Shown in pieces: positions 55,185 through 63,744 of a stretch of DNA of 64,000 nt. Within the stretch, counting starts at the first letter, position 1. Every line of letters begins with the position of its first letter. Below the pieces are notes generated by a model. That model searched no databases and was not told the DNA's origin. It was given only the letters and a program-made list of their open reading frames with translations. The DNA is from Prostheceraeus crozeri (taxonomy: Eukaryota > Platyhelminthes > Polycladida > Euryleptidae), in NCBI GenBank assembly GCA_907163375.1, contig CAJQUW010007812.1, forward strand, positions 80,642 to 144,641, read 5' to 3'. A program made the translations under genes and the position numbers.

Positions 55185-55960
55185 ATGGTAAGTCGCTACT
55201 TCCCTCCCTCTCCTCCCTTGAACGTAAACTTAATACAATCTTTTTTCATTTTCAGGCATCTACTCCATCTGCTGCACTAGTAGGACAAAATGACGGTCAA
55301 ACGTTACAAGGTTCGCTCCGATCAGATCATCTACAACTGAGGCCAGTGGAAGAAACAACCAAGGTACATAATCCTACACCGCTACAGCGTAAATTTAAAC
55401 AAGTCTTGCGTTATGACGATCATAGCGTAGTACTCCAAACGGGAATGCTCCCTTCCACGGATGTCAAGATAATGCGCAATCAGTATGGGGACTACATACT
55501 GATCCCCGTGAGTACGTACATTCGCCGCCAACTCGATATTATTGAGGAGTACGTGACATTAAATATGGACATTCCTACTCCTCTTGCTCAAGAGTGGAAA
55601 GCGAGAGATTACAAGGATACTCCCTATAGAAAGATTTGGGATGGTAATCAAATTTGCCTACCGGTATCACATTGGTGTACTTACTATAAGAAGGAGGGAG
55701 ATCATTCAACAATCATCACATGCGACGAGCTCGGAGAAGGTACTTGGGATATCCTTTTCAAAGTGAATGGACTATATTATGGTCAGCACAAAGATAATAA
55801 AATAGCCTCTCTCTCCATGCATATGGAATCCATCCTATATATTCCAAAACCAGCCAGCGTAGATGACATAATTGATCAAATCCTCAACAGCAGTGGTACG
55901 AAGCGCAAGTCGGAGAAGAATGCTACATCAAAACGCAAATCAAAGAAGGAGAATTACTAG
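55185..55960 (+). CDS. Spliced gene of unknown function; start codon alone in exon 1
   Basis: ATG at 55185-55187 is followed directly by GTAAGT; a pyrimidine tract and CAG end the intron at 55255, so intron 55188-55255 is 68 bp. Exon 2 begins with GCA in phase and stays open to 55960. The predicted protein is about 235 residues: a Ser/Gln-rich start, a globular middle (MRNQYGDYILIPVSTYIRR, CDELGEGTWDILFKVNGLYYG) and a basic tail (KRKSEKNATSKRKSKK) like a nuclear-localisation signal. No family recognised. The TATA box and this layout make it the first transcribed gene at this end. Confidence 0.65.
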
Positions 55961-55994
55961 TCCTTTCCTAACTCTACCCTATGACAATTCGCTT

Positions 55995-56120
55995 ATGTGC
56001 TTTGAGTGTCGTAGACGTGGTCTTATTAGATACATTTTACTTCTTCGTTGCCATCATATCATTTGTGTATTTTGTCGTGAAAAGCATCGATGTAATTCTT
56101 CATTTTGTAATATGTTATAG
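55995..56120 (+). CDS. Mini RING-finger protein
   Basis: 41 residues from ATG 55995: CFECRRRGLIRYILLLRCHHIICVFC then CNSSFC. That is a Cys-x2-Cys, Cys-His-His-x2-Cys-x2-Cys, Cys-x4-Cys order as in RING/C3HC4 fingers. The frame is open upstream to 55872, overlapping the end of the preceding gene in another frame, so it might instead be an alternative 3' exon. RING proteins usually act as ubiquitin ligases; in DNA viruses they often counter host defence. Very short, so tentative. Confidence 0.45.
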   Translation: MCFECRRRGLIRYILLLRCHHIICVFCREKHRCNSSFCNML

Positions 56121-56172
56121 AACGCTTCCTTAGATGTGTAAATTTCCGTTTTAGGCTTCTATCATCATTTTT

Positions 56173-56703
56173 ATGGATTGTGAGGGTGAACCTGTACAGG
56201 AGCTCAGTGCTATTGCTATGAACAATTGGACATATCAGATTGTTAGTGTCTATCATCAACATGCCAACTGCGATCCCAATGTTGATCAATGGGCGAGAAA
56301 ACACATTCATGGACTTAATCTGAAATATTTGCAAGACTATGGCTTTTCTTGTGAGAGTGCTCTTCTTATTGACTTTAAACGATGGTTAGCTGCTTTCAAT
56401 GTTATACGCATCTTTTGTAATAATCCTGGTAAGGAGAGGAAAGTATTTCCCAATCTAATCATTGATGATATTTTGCTCCCGCCTTGGGATAGTAGAGTGA
56501 ATCAACATTATCATGAAGTCACGAAACGTTTTAAGGATTTGTGTGTTCCTATTTTGTCTGTTCGTTGTAGTAGCTACGTTCATAACCAATGCTTCTTTCC
56601 TCCTTACCTCAACACTGCCAAAGTCCTGTATGGTTATCATTGCTCGCTGTATGATAGTTATCAGCTGTATCTATTTTATCTCTTTCAAACCATTGATTTA
56701 TAA
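56173..56703 (+). CDS. DnaQ/DEDDh exonuclease-like protein
   Basis: A 176-residue protein from ATG 56173. It opens with MDCEGEPVQELSAIAMNN, matching exonuclease motif I (DxE with following strand). It continues VYHQHANCDP...WARKHIHGLN, the 'vHGI' helix typical of DnaQ-fold nucleases, and a later FCNNPGKE where motif II (hNxxFD) would lie. The second and third acidic residues are not clear, so activity is doubtful. A 'ccgttttag/g' acceptor-like site precedes it. Possibly an RNA- or DNA-processing factor of the element. The fold assignment is by eye. Confidence 0.5.
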   Translation: MDCEGEPVQELSAIAMNNWTYQIVSVYHQHANCDPNVDQWARKHIHGLNLKYLQDYGFSCESALLIDFKRWLAAFNVIRIFCNNPGKERKVFPNLIIDDILLPPWDSRVNQHYHEVTKRFKDLCVPILSVRCSSYVHNQCFFPPYLNTAKVLYGYHCSLYDSYQLYLFYLFQTIDL

Positions 56704-56790
56704 TGCATGCTTGTTACCGTTATTCAATAAATGTTACTATGAGAAGAGTTGTTGTTTTCATGCAATGGATGGGTTAGATAAAGGGCGATC

Positions 56791-57201
56791 ATGTCTTTCT
56801 CAAACGACTGCGGAACATTACGTTTTCATAGGCAAAGTTTAAAAGGAGCTGTTCAAGATTATGTGATAAAATTTCATAAAGATGAGACCGACATCGAAGC
56901 AGTGCTCGATGATGCTAGCACTCTATTTCTAGAGTTAATGAATACATTCTCTGATAGCATTATCATGGCGCGATTAGTTGCGAAAATTAAGTTTAGTCAT
57001 TTTGGAAAGGAAGAGGTGGAAAGTCGCTCTTTCCATTTTGCTTCTTATTCAATGGAAGTGGTAGATCACCCCCAAGAATTTTTTAAAAGACATATGATAA
57101 AAATTGCTGAACGTCTTAACGCATTTAACCATCATGGTAGCAGTCTAGTGATTGAAGCGATTTCAGATATTCACATTCAACTTTCCATAAAGAAAAATTG
57201 A
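56791..57201 (+). CDS. Conserved Polinton protein with a GS-L motif
   Basis: A 136-residue protein from ATG 56791. The C-terminal third (HMIKIAERLNAFNHHGSSL then ISDIHIQLS) resembles the segment 'Rx(D/N)xFxxxGSxWxLxxIxxxxIxI' found at the N-terminus of, or just before, animal Polinton-type polymerases. Function unknown. Its stop (57199-57201) lies 2 bp before the ATG of the next gene, so the two may share a message. Confidence 0.5.
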   Translation: MSFSNDCGTLRFHRQSLKGAVQDYVIKFHKDETDIEAVLDDASTLFLELMNTFSDSIIMARLVAKIKFSHFGKEEVESRSFHFASYSMEVVDHPQEFFKRHMIKIAERLNAFNHHGSSLVIEAISDIHIQLSIKKN

Positions 57202-57203
57202 AA

Positions 57204-57527
57204 ATGCAGTGGTACTTGATTGTAGCACAACTGGTTTTCGAGCTATGTCTGCTCACTCTCGAAGTATATTCCTTCTGTACATGCGTCTATTATTTAGAAA
57301 AGGCTAGCAAATTCATATCTTCAAAAAGACTTGCTATAGACATCAGTAACGGTGAAACTATGTGTTGCGATGTATGTAAGCGAAAGGATGGAAATGAAAA
57401 GCGCATCTTCAAGAGATGTAAGCATGCTTTTTGTCAACGCTGTTTCATACGTAATTGCATTCAACTTTGCCAATGTAACCACTGTGATATTGCTCATTTC
57501 GAGTGTCACTTATGTCGCAATAGTTAG
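57204..57527 (+). CDS. Membrane-anchored RING-finger protein
   Basis: 107 residues from ATG 57204. Residues about 3-35 are hydrophobic (YLIVAQLVFELCLLTLEVYS), a signal anchor. A RING-type finger follows: CCDVCKRKDG, RCKHAFCQRC, then CNHC and CHLC, with spacing close to C3HC4. With the mini RING at 55995 it gives this element two finger proteins on one side of the ATPase. Likely a membrane-bound E3 ubiquitin ligase; by analogy with viral RING proteins it might down-regulate host factors, which is inference. Confidence 0.7.
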   Translation: MQWYLIVAQLVFELCLLTLEVYSFCTCVYYLEKASKFISSKRLAIDISNGETMCCDVCKRKDGNEKRIFKRCKHAFCQRCFIRNCIQLCQCNHCDIAHFECHLCRNS

Positions 57528-57578
57528 TACCTATGCAAATGTGGTAAAGATAGGTTTTAGCAAAGACTAACACGGAAA

Positions 57579-57935
57579 ATGGCGAAACGTAAAATGACGA
57601 AACGTAAAAGTCAAAAGTTTTCTTCAGCCATTCAAGCTCTCCGACGAATGAAAGCAAATCAGCGATACAATGCTATACGACATGCTAACGATAAATTCAT
57701 TTGTGAAATTATTTCTCATGTGAGGAAGTTGAGGACGAAGAAATTAGCGCCAAAACAACGAAAGTTACTTAAGCGATATGCTACAAAATTGCTTTTCATC
57801 TCCAATCCTAAAGTCGCCCTTCAAAGAAAGAGGAAAACTCTAACACAAAAGGGCGGTTTCCTTTCAGCAATACTTCCAATGATAGCTCCTGCCGTGGGCA
57901 ACCTATTGGGAAATATCTTTGGCTCTAAGCGTTAA
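57579..57935 (+). CDS. Basic virion-core-like protein with a C-terminal hydrophobic motif
   Basis: 118 residues from ATG 57579. Very Lys/Arg-rich N-terminal 95 residues (MAKRKMTKRKSQK, KLAPKQRKLLKRYATKLL) followed by QKGGFLSAILPMIAPAVGNLLG. The basic region plus a Gly-Gly and hydrophobic tail is typical of small Polinton/adenovirus-like core or minor capsid proteins; the GG is a plausible cleavage site for the element protease. Its end overlaps the open frame of the ATPase (57919), whose ATG is 57968. Confidence 0.6.
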   Translation: MAKRKMTKRKSQKFSSAIQALRRMKANQRYNAIRHANDKFICEIISHVRKLRTKKLAPKQRKLLKRYATKLLFISNPKVALQRKRKTLTQKGGFLSAILPMIAPAVGNLLGNIFGSKR

Positions 57936-57967
57936 TTATGCAAATGTTGAGTCTCAAAGTAATAAAA

Positions 57968-58584
57968 TGGATTTCAGACTTCAATGTGATAAAGTTCTGA
58001 CTGTATCAGGTCCATCTCATGCAGGTAAAACTGTTTTCACGCTGAATTTATTGGATAAAAGAAGGGAGTTGTTTAAGGAACCTATCAATCGAGTGATTTG
58101 GTGTTATGGTATTTATCAACCGTCGCTGTTTCAGGAATTGCAAAGTCGCAACTTTATTCGACATGAAGGAATTATTCCAGTGGATAAACTTCAGTCTAAT
58201 GATGTTGTTGTATTGGATGATTTATTAAAAGAAAGTAAGAATTCAAAAGATGTTACAGATATGTTCACTCGCGCAGCACACCATAAAAGGTGTTTTATCA
58301 TCTATATTACACAAAATTTGTTTCCTGATGGAAAAGAAGCTCGTACACGAAACCTGAATACACACTATTATGCTATTTTCAAGAATCCGCGAGATAAAAG
58401 TCAATTTGAAATTTTAGCGCGACAAGTTGCACCCAGAGGATCAAAAGCCTTAATTGAAATTTTTCAAGCAGCTACTGAAAAACCATACGGTTACTTATTC
58501 ATTGACTTTACGCAAGAGTGTCCGGAAGAATTTAGATTTCGAAGTGATATTTTGAAAACTCCCATGATTATCTACAAACTATGA
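57968..58584 (+). CDS. ATP: Genome-packaging ATPase
   Basis: Intact 205-residue A32-like ATPase from ATG 57968. Walker A GPSHAGKT (about 58009-58032), Walker B VVVLDDLL (about 58204-58227), then RCFIIYITQNLFPDGKEAR as the Gln/Asn-containing sensor motif. It matches the type B ATPase in motif order but is a distinct lineage. Its stop shares bases with the next start (ATGA at 58581-58584). Confidence 0.9.
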
Positions 58585-58784
58585 GTTCTTATTCTCGCAT
58601 GATTGTTATTCCTCAGGATGAATATGTACAATTGACTGCCATGCAGCAAGTAAAGCAACCTCTTGCAAATCAAATGTATAGGAAAGAAATAGATTATCAG
58701 CAAAATGTTCACATCAAAGATCCACATGGTGCTGTATTATTACAATCGGAAACTTTTGAGCAATTGAAAAAACTTGAAGAATAA
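58581..58784 (+). CDS. Small protein, possibly the first half of a conserved two-part gene
   Basis: 67 residues, starting inside the ATPase stop codon. Charged, helical (IVIPQDEYVQLTAMQQV), no known domain. The next frame starts one base after its stop. In other animal Polintons a single protein combines this kind of head with the domain at 58786, so the two frames may be one gene split by a shift. Confidence 0.5.
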   Translation: MSSYSRMIVIPQDEYVQLTAMQQVKQPLANQMYRKEIDYQQNVHIKDPHGAVLLQSETFEQLKKLEE

Positions 58785-58785
58785 G

Positions 58786-59274
58786 ATGCGTGACTCTGTA
58801 TCGACTGCTACACCTTTAGCATCTCGCGCACATGCCATATCTCTTTTCAACAGTATTGAACCCCATCTCAATGTAAATGATAGAGGAGAAATCATTACAG
58901 ATGAAAATAAAGTGATTGATGCTTCACGTTATGAAGACTTGATTCAGTATGCGACACGTAGAAAGCGCCGTCAGGGCTATGTTCCACCTGGTTGGTCATA
59001 CTTTCTTAAACTATTGAAAAAGCATAATGTGCCAAAATTTGCTTTGAATAATGAGACATTGAAAGAACTTGATTCAACAGTGGCTACTACTCCAATGCTT
59101 CAGACGATGAAAATGCCAACAAATTGGTTTAAGGCGTCACCTTCAACATCTCCTTCCACACTCACTAAGCAAACAAGAGGAAGAACTCGACGTAGATCTA
59201 CATCGCCACTAAAACTGGTAAAAGGAAAACGTAAAACAGCTCCTCCCAGGAAATACATGTTCTCAGACTATTAA
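58786..59274 (+). CDS. Conserved Polinton protein with a basic tail
   Basis: 162 residues from ATG 58786. A middle domain with SLFNSIEPHLNVNDRGEII, DASRYEDLIQYATRRKRR and PPGWSYFLKLLKKHNVPKF; the P-x-GW-x-x-F-x-x-L-x-x-x-NVP pattern is recurrent in metazoan Polintons. A Ser/Thr-rich linker and an Arg/Lys-rich tail (TRGRTRRRSTSPLKLVKGK) follow. It lies between ATPase and integrase. Function unknown; DNA or capsid binding is likely from the charge. Confidence 0.55.
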   Translation: MRDSVSTATPLASRAHAISLFNSIEPHLNVNDRGEIITDENKVIDASRYEDLIQYATRRKRRQGYVPPGWSYFLKLLKKHNVPKFALNNETLKELDSTVATTPMLQTMKMPTNWFKASPSTSPSTLTKQTRGRTRRRSTSPLKLVKGKRKTAPPRKYMFSDY

Positions 59275-59275
59275 T

Positions 59276-59491
59276 ATGAAGCAGATGTGTTGCTTGCCAT
59301 GTAATGAGCCGCCAGAGGTGAATGTCGTTGTCACTTGCACTTGCTGCGCCAGCTCTCATAATGAAACCCCTAAGCAATGTGAACACGATCGCAAAACCGC
59401 TAAAGCTAAATGCTGCAGTTGTTGTAAATGTAGAAAGGCAAGAAAACAAAAAGATGAGAAGGAGGAAAAAGAGTCAGCCGTCATCGACTGA
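59276..59491 (+). CDS. Small cysteine-rich protein (tentative)
   Basis: 71 residues starting 1 bp after the preceding stop. Cys clusters (MCCLPCN, CTCCASSHN, CCSCCKC) followed by a Lys/Glu-rich tail. It overlaps the integrase start region in another frame, so it could be a frame shadow, but the density of Cys pairs and the tight spacing argue for a small metal-binding protein. Confidence 0.4.
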   Translation: MKQMCCLPCNEPPEVNVVVTCTCCASSHNETPKQCEHDRKTAKAKCCSCCKCRKARKQKDEKEEKESAVID

Positions 59492-60543
59492 ACGTTTGAA
59501 GTCAATCTATTATGATGTAAAACATCCGGCAGGATTTGCATCTATCAAGAAATTATCAAAAGCGAGTGGTCTTCCACAATCACAAGTGACACGATGGTTA
59601 AAGGGTCAGGCTACCTATACACTCCACAAACAAGCGAAAAAGAAGTACCGCACCCGCCATTATATTGTTCATGACATCGATGAACAGTGGCAAGCAGATT
59701 TGTGCGATGTTGCCTCCATTTCAAAACATAACTCGGGTAATAATTTTATTTTAACCGTCATTGATATTTTCTCGCGTTATGCGTGGGCTCAACCTTTAAA
59801 AACTAAAGAAAGGGAAAGTAGTAGCAAAAGCATTCCAAACAATTTTTCGAGAAGGTCGCATTCCAAAAAGAATTCAGAGTGATCAAGGAAAAGAGTTTGA
59901 AAATCAGCATGTGACAAGATTATTTGAGAGGCATGACATTGAGTTGTTTAGTGTAAAGAGCGCTTATCAAGCTGCACTCGTTGAACGTTTTAATCGCACA
60001 TTAAAAAATCGTTTGTGGAGACATTTTACTGCCAACTTGACACAAATTTGGACAAAGGTTCTACAAGATACACTCCATGCCTACAATCACTCTATCCATC
60101 GTTCTATTGGACTCAGACCAGTAGATGTAAATGCTGACAATGTAGATAAAGTGCGCGAATCATTCCAACGTAAACGCACTCATGTGAAAAGTGATGTGAA
60201 AATTGGCGATAAAGTTCGTATCTCAAAAGTGAAAAGTGTTTTTGCTAAAGGGTACCTCCCGAATTGGACAGAGGAGGTATTTACAGTATCAAGGATTAAT
60301 CAAAAAGACTCTCCGACCACCTACAAGTTGAAAGATTACGATAATGAAGAAATTGAGGGTAGCTTTTACCGCGATGAGATTGAGGTAGTCACTGAAAGTG
60401 AAACATATTTGGTAGAGAAAATCATTCGATGTAAAAAACGGCAAGGTGAAGAATGGTATCTTGTTAAATGGAGTGGTTATCCTTCAAGTATGAACTCTTG
60501 GATGCGTCGTGCCGACATCTTTCATCTAAGTGATCGACAGTGA
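59454..60543 (+). pseudogene. INT: Chromodomain integrase, one frameshift
   Basis: It would insert the element with a 6-bp duplication. From ATG 59454: a helix-turn-helix-like segment (IKKLSKASGLPQSQVTRWLKG), then the DDE core with Asp in QADLCDV (about 59700), Asp in SDQGKEF (about 59880) and Glu in VERFNRTLKNR (about 59985), an SH3-like segment (GDKVRISKVKS to GSFYRDEI) and a C-terminal chromodomain (YLVEKIIRCKK...WYLVKWSGYP). One frameshift between about 59800 and 59880 separates the first Asp from the rest. The chromodomain may direct insertion to heterochromatin; the type B integrase lacks it and carries a phospholipase instead. Confidence 0.9.
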
Positions 60544-60584
60544 TTCATGCAAAGTTGTAACTAACAATGTTTAGGGTTTGAGCT

Positions 60585-61040
60585 ATGAATCCAACTGCCT
60601 CATTTTATTCACGACCCTCCTATGTAAGTGGTGGAGGACAAATTTCCATCGGTGCTCGCCGCCAACGTGGAGGTAGCATACTTGGTGCACTGAAATCTGT
60701 TGTAGCACCTCTCATATCCAATGTCGGTAGATCTTTAAAACGAAATGTTTTAAGTAATGCCGTTGGCTTTGCTGGTGATGTTGCTAGTGATCTTTCCAGA
60801 GGTAGAAGTTTTAAGAGCAGTTTGTTGAATCGTGGGAAGGAACGCGGTTTAAAAACATTGAAGCAGACCATAGCTGGTGTTACTCAAGGAAAGAAATCAC
60901 CTAAACGAATGAGAAAAGGAAGGAGGAAACATCGCGGAGCTGGTAAGGTGCGATCTTCAGTCAAAAGGCATTCACGCAAACGTCGCAGAGGCTCTAATCA
61001 TTCATCAGGCGCTAAACGACGACGCTGCTATAACTTCTAA
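60585..61040 (+). CDS. Basic minor capsid/core protein
   Basis: 151 residues from ATG 60585, two bases before the capsid gene. It starts with an aromatic/Gly-rich stretch and a GGGQISIGARRQRGG segment with two GG sites, then an amphipathic helix region (ILGALKSVVAPLISNVGR), and ends in a long Arg/Lys tail (KRHSRKRRRGSNHSS). This matches the adenovirus pVI/pX-like proteins that precede the capsid gene in animal Polintons. GG sites are potential targets of the element protease. Intact. Confidence 0.65.
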   Translation: MNPTASFYSRPSYVSGGGQISIGARRQRGGSILGALKSVVAPLISNVGRSLKRNVLSNAVGFAGDVASDLSRGRSFKSSLLNRGKERGLKTLKQTIAGVTQGKKSPKRMRKGRRKHRGAGKVRSSVKRHSRKRRRGSNHSSGAKRRRCYNF

Positions 61041-61042
61041 TC

Positions 61043-62327
61043 ATGGAGTGTAAAACTTCCGGTTTTTGTTTGTTCGATCAACAAGCCATACAGACAGATA
61101 TTCTTAGTTCAAGTATTGTAGATTATCATCCTCGAACAGCTGAGAATGCTGGCCCCATTGAATTTGTTATTCCTGGTGGTAGTGATGACTACATAGATTT
61201 GAGTTATGCGATGCTTGATTTGAGGTTTAGAATTCAGCAAGCAGATGGAACTGCTATTGACGATACACATAAAGTTGGACTGAACAATTTACCATTGACT
61301 ACATTACTTCGTGATGTTTCTCTAACGATTGGAGAGCAGCAGGTGGAAGGTGGTCAAAGCGATTATCCCTATAAATCATATTTCAATCATGTATCACAGT
61401 TTCATCCAGCAGCACAAAAAAGTCATATGGAAGCCATGGGATGGTACAGAGATGAAGCAGGAAAATTTTGATGTTGAAATAAACAGTGGCTTTGTAAAGC
61501 GATCTGCTATGATTAAAGATAGTAGAGTATGTCAGCTATATAGTCCGCTGAATTTAGACTTCTTTAGACAGTCAAAGTTTTTACTCTGTAAATACCAGCA
61601 TGCGACTCAAGCTGACATTGAATAAGCCTGAATTTGCGCTAAATGCATTTGCTAAAGTTGACAATTTTAGAATTCATGTGGAAGATATTGCACTTTACAT
61701 TCGTCGAGTAGTACCGAATCCAAGTGTCATTAGAGGGCATGCTGAAGGCCTTAACCGCCAAAATGCCATTTACCCCGTTCAGCATACAAAGCTTCTCACC
61801 TTTACAATTCCGAAAGATCAAAAGAGTTTCATGAAAGATGGCCTCTTTCCATCGGAAGCACCGAAGCTCCTCATGGTGGCAATGGTTGAAAATGATGCAT
61901 TTAATGGTAATATAAAGAAGAATCCTTTCAATTTTAAACACAATCAGTTAAGTGAAATTGCTTTACGTGTAAATGGTGTGAGTCATCCTGGTCCACCCTA
62001 CAAACCAGATTTTGCTTCGGATCAATTTATGCGCAGTTATGTTGATTTTATGGATGTTTTTGGCTTTTACAATACGGATGACACCAACGGACTGACTATG
62101 AAAGAGTTTTACAAGAGTCTGGATATACTATTTATGCATTTGATTTGACTGCTGACAGCGATATTAGTGCACCCTATCGTCAAGCGAACGTGCCTCATAA
62201 TATTCGTTTGGATTTGACGTTCAAAAGAACACTACCTGAGACGATCAATGTATTAATTTATGCAGTCTTCGATTCAAATATTGAAATTACAAAGTATCGT
62301 GACGTGATTCTTCAGTATAATCGTTAA
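61043..62327 (+). pseudogene. Major capsid protein, C. elegans F54H12.2-like, with three frameshifts
   Basis: Four successive frames read one protein of about 425 residues: 61043 to about 61470, to about 61620, to about 62145, and to 62327. Recognisable segments: DLSYAMLDLRFRIQ and DVSLTIGEQQVEGG in the first part, and SVIRGHAEGLNRQNAIYPVQ plus PFNFKHNQLSEIALRVNG in the third. These are typical of the F54H12.2-like capsid protein of animal Mavericks, a double jelly-roll. The breaks show that this copy cannot make capsids, although the protease downstream is open. Its last stop overlaps the protease start. Confidence 0.85.
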
Positions 62328-62788
62328 TGAGTTGGTTGACTGCTGACGATATTAAGACTAAAGTGCAGCGTAATGCAGACGAAGCGACGTTGAAAGCTTT
62401 CGATAATGTCTATTCACTCGATACCTTACCACCTGCAGTAAATCACTATCCCATCTTTATTGTGCTAAACACTCATTCACAGAATTTAGGCGGTGAGCAT
62501 TGGAAAGCGATCTTTATTGGAGAAGACCGACGTGGTGAACTATTTGACTCTCTTGCTCAAACTCCAAATATACCAACACAGCAGTGGTTGAGAAAACATA
62601 CGCGTCAATATCAGCGAAATGAACGCATACTACAACATCCACTTTCATCAACGTGTGGTGCTTTTGTACTGTACTTCATCTTAAGACGTTTACATGTATC
62701 TCGATTTGCATCTGTTATTCAAAACTTTTCATGTAATCCATCCTCTAATGAAAAAATGATTTGTAAGTTCTATCATGATTTGAAATAA
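62327..62788 (+). CDS. PRO: Adenain-like cysteine protease
   Basis: Intact 153 residues. ATG 62327 overlaps the capsid stop (TAATG). Catalytic His in EHWKAIF (about 62497), Asp in LFDSLAQTP (about 62545) and nucleophile Cys in STCGAFVLYF (about 62655), the order of adenovirus protease. It would cleave virion precursors such as the GG-containing basic proteins. In contrast to the type B element, it is on the same strand as the capsid gene. Confidence 0.9.
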   Translation: MSWLTADDIKTKVQRNADEATLKAFDNVYSLDTLPPAVNHYPIFIVLNTHSQNLGGEHWKAIFIGEDRRGELFDSLAQTPNIPTQQWLRKHTRQYQRNERILQHPLSSTCGAFVLYFILRRLHVSRFASVIQNFSCNPSSNEKMICKFYHDLK

Positions 62789-62814
62789 AAACATCATGTT
62801 GGAAAAATTGTTTT

Positions 62815-63081
62815 TTATTTTACAATCCGCTGGGTACGTACATACTCAATGAGATAGTCTAGGATCATATTTGCTTGTACATGAGATTTTAGTCCAGTAA
62901 TGATCACTTTACTATTATGAAAGATTGCCACATGCACAGGTAACCAACAACTAATGAGAGCTGCAGGAAAAAGTTCGGGTTCATAACACAAACTGTAACT
63001 GCTGGTACGAATCTTCAAAAATGATAGACTGTCACTCAATTGAGTAGAGATCACCATATTGTCCACAGTCAGATTCGACAT
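62815..63081 (-). CDS. Single-repeat TATA-binding-protein-like factor
   Basis: 88 residues on the minus strand from ATG 63081. The sequence follows one TBP repeat: LTVDNMVIST strand, YEPELFP (identical to the TBP motif), ALIS...LPVHVAIFHNSKVIITGLKS, matching TBP's 'P-x-V-x-x-x-IF-x-x-GK-V-V-x-TG-x-K', then a helix (ILDYLIEYV). TBP has two such repeats in one chain; here one is visible, so a homodimer or hybrid with host TBP is possible. Given TATA-like boxes at both type A ends, a dedicated transcription factor is plausible. The N-terminus overlaps the upstream gene by about 50 bp in another frame. Confidence 0.75.
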   Translation of the reverse strand: MSNLTVDNMVISTQLSDSLSFLKIRTSSYSLCYEPELFPAALISCWLPVHVAIFHNSKVIITGLKSHVQANMILDYLIEYVRTQRIVK

Positions 63082-63613
63082 CACACACCTCTCCCTCTTC
63101 CATATCCGACGTAGTAGTCTTTGTAGCTCTTAGCGCATTGACTGCGCCGATGAATGAGAAAGGGCGCCGAGAATCTGTACAGTCCCATTTGGGAAGAGTT
63201 GAAGATTCCGTGAATTGTTCATCTTCACCACTAACATTTGAGGACGGCCCGGGTAATACTTGCTGTTTGGAAGCTGTTGGTGTAATGTTGTGAGATCGAT
63301 TTTGGTGTAGAGTCTGAAGCGACGGAGAATGTTGACGATGGTTAACTATTTGTAGCGATGGCGCTTCATGATGAAAGAATGAGTAAATTGAGCGATGTAC
63401 CTTCCTTTTATACTTTTCCCAACTACCTTGATGAAATGTGAAGTTAGTATGAAGTTGGGAATGATAGAGTTGAATTCGCGATTGTTGACGCGCAACCAGA
63501 TGCGATTTCCAATACGTGAATGTCTTTTCATATAGAAGTATTTCAAGTCCTTCATGATAACTGATGTAGAGAGATTGAAAATGGCGATAAGATAAAGCAA
63601 ACTCTCTTCTCAC
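63032..63613 (-). CDS. Protein of unknown function, one of two tandem paralogues
   Basis: About 190 codons on the minus strand; no ATG lies in frame before the acidic tail, so the start is probably on an upstream exon. The N-terminal half holds a block HEGLEILLYEKTF...SRIQLYHSQ...GSWEKYKRKVHRSIYSF; the C-terminal half is disordered and ends acidic (DMEEGEVCDVESD). A similar block appears just upstream at 63745-63987. Function unknown. It is followed by, and overlaps, the TBP-like gene, so the two may be co-transcribed. Confidence 0.5.
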   Translation of the reverse strand: MRREFALSYRHFQSLYISYHEGLEILLYEKTFTYWKSHLVARQQSRIQLYHSQLHTNFTFHQGSWEKYKRKVHRSIYSFFHHEAPSLQIVNHRQHSPSLQTLHQNRSHNITPTASKQQVLPGPSSNVSGEDEQFTESSTLPKWDCTDSRRPFSFIGAVNALRATKTTTSDMEEGEVCDVESDCGQYGDLYSIE

Positions 63614-63744
63614 ATTTCCAGTTGAATCTTACTTGAAATAGACGTTTCGATCATGATCGTTTTCAATTACGTTGTAGGGAATCTAATTTCCAAACTGCAT
63701 GGTGCGTGATAGTCATATGTCTGATTAAGATTTGCATAGTAGGG

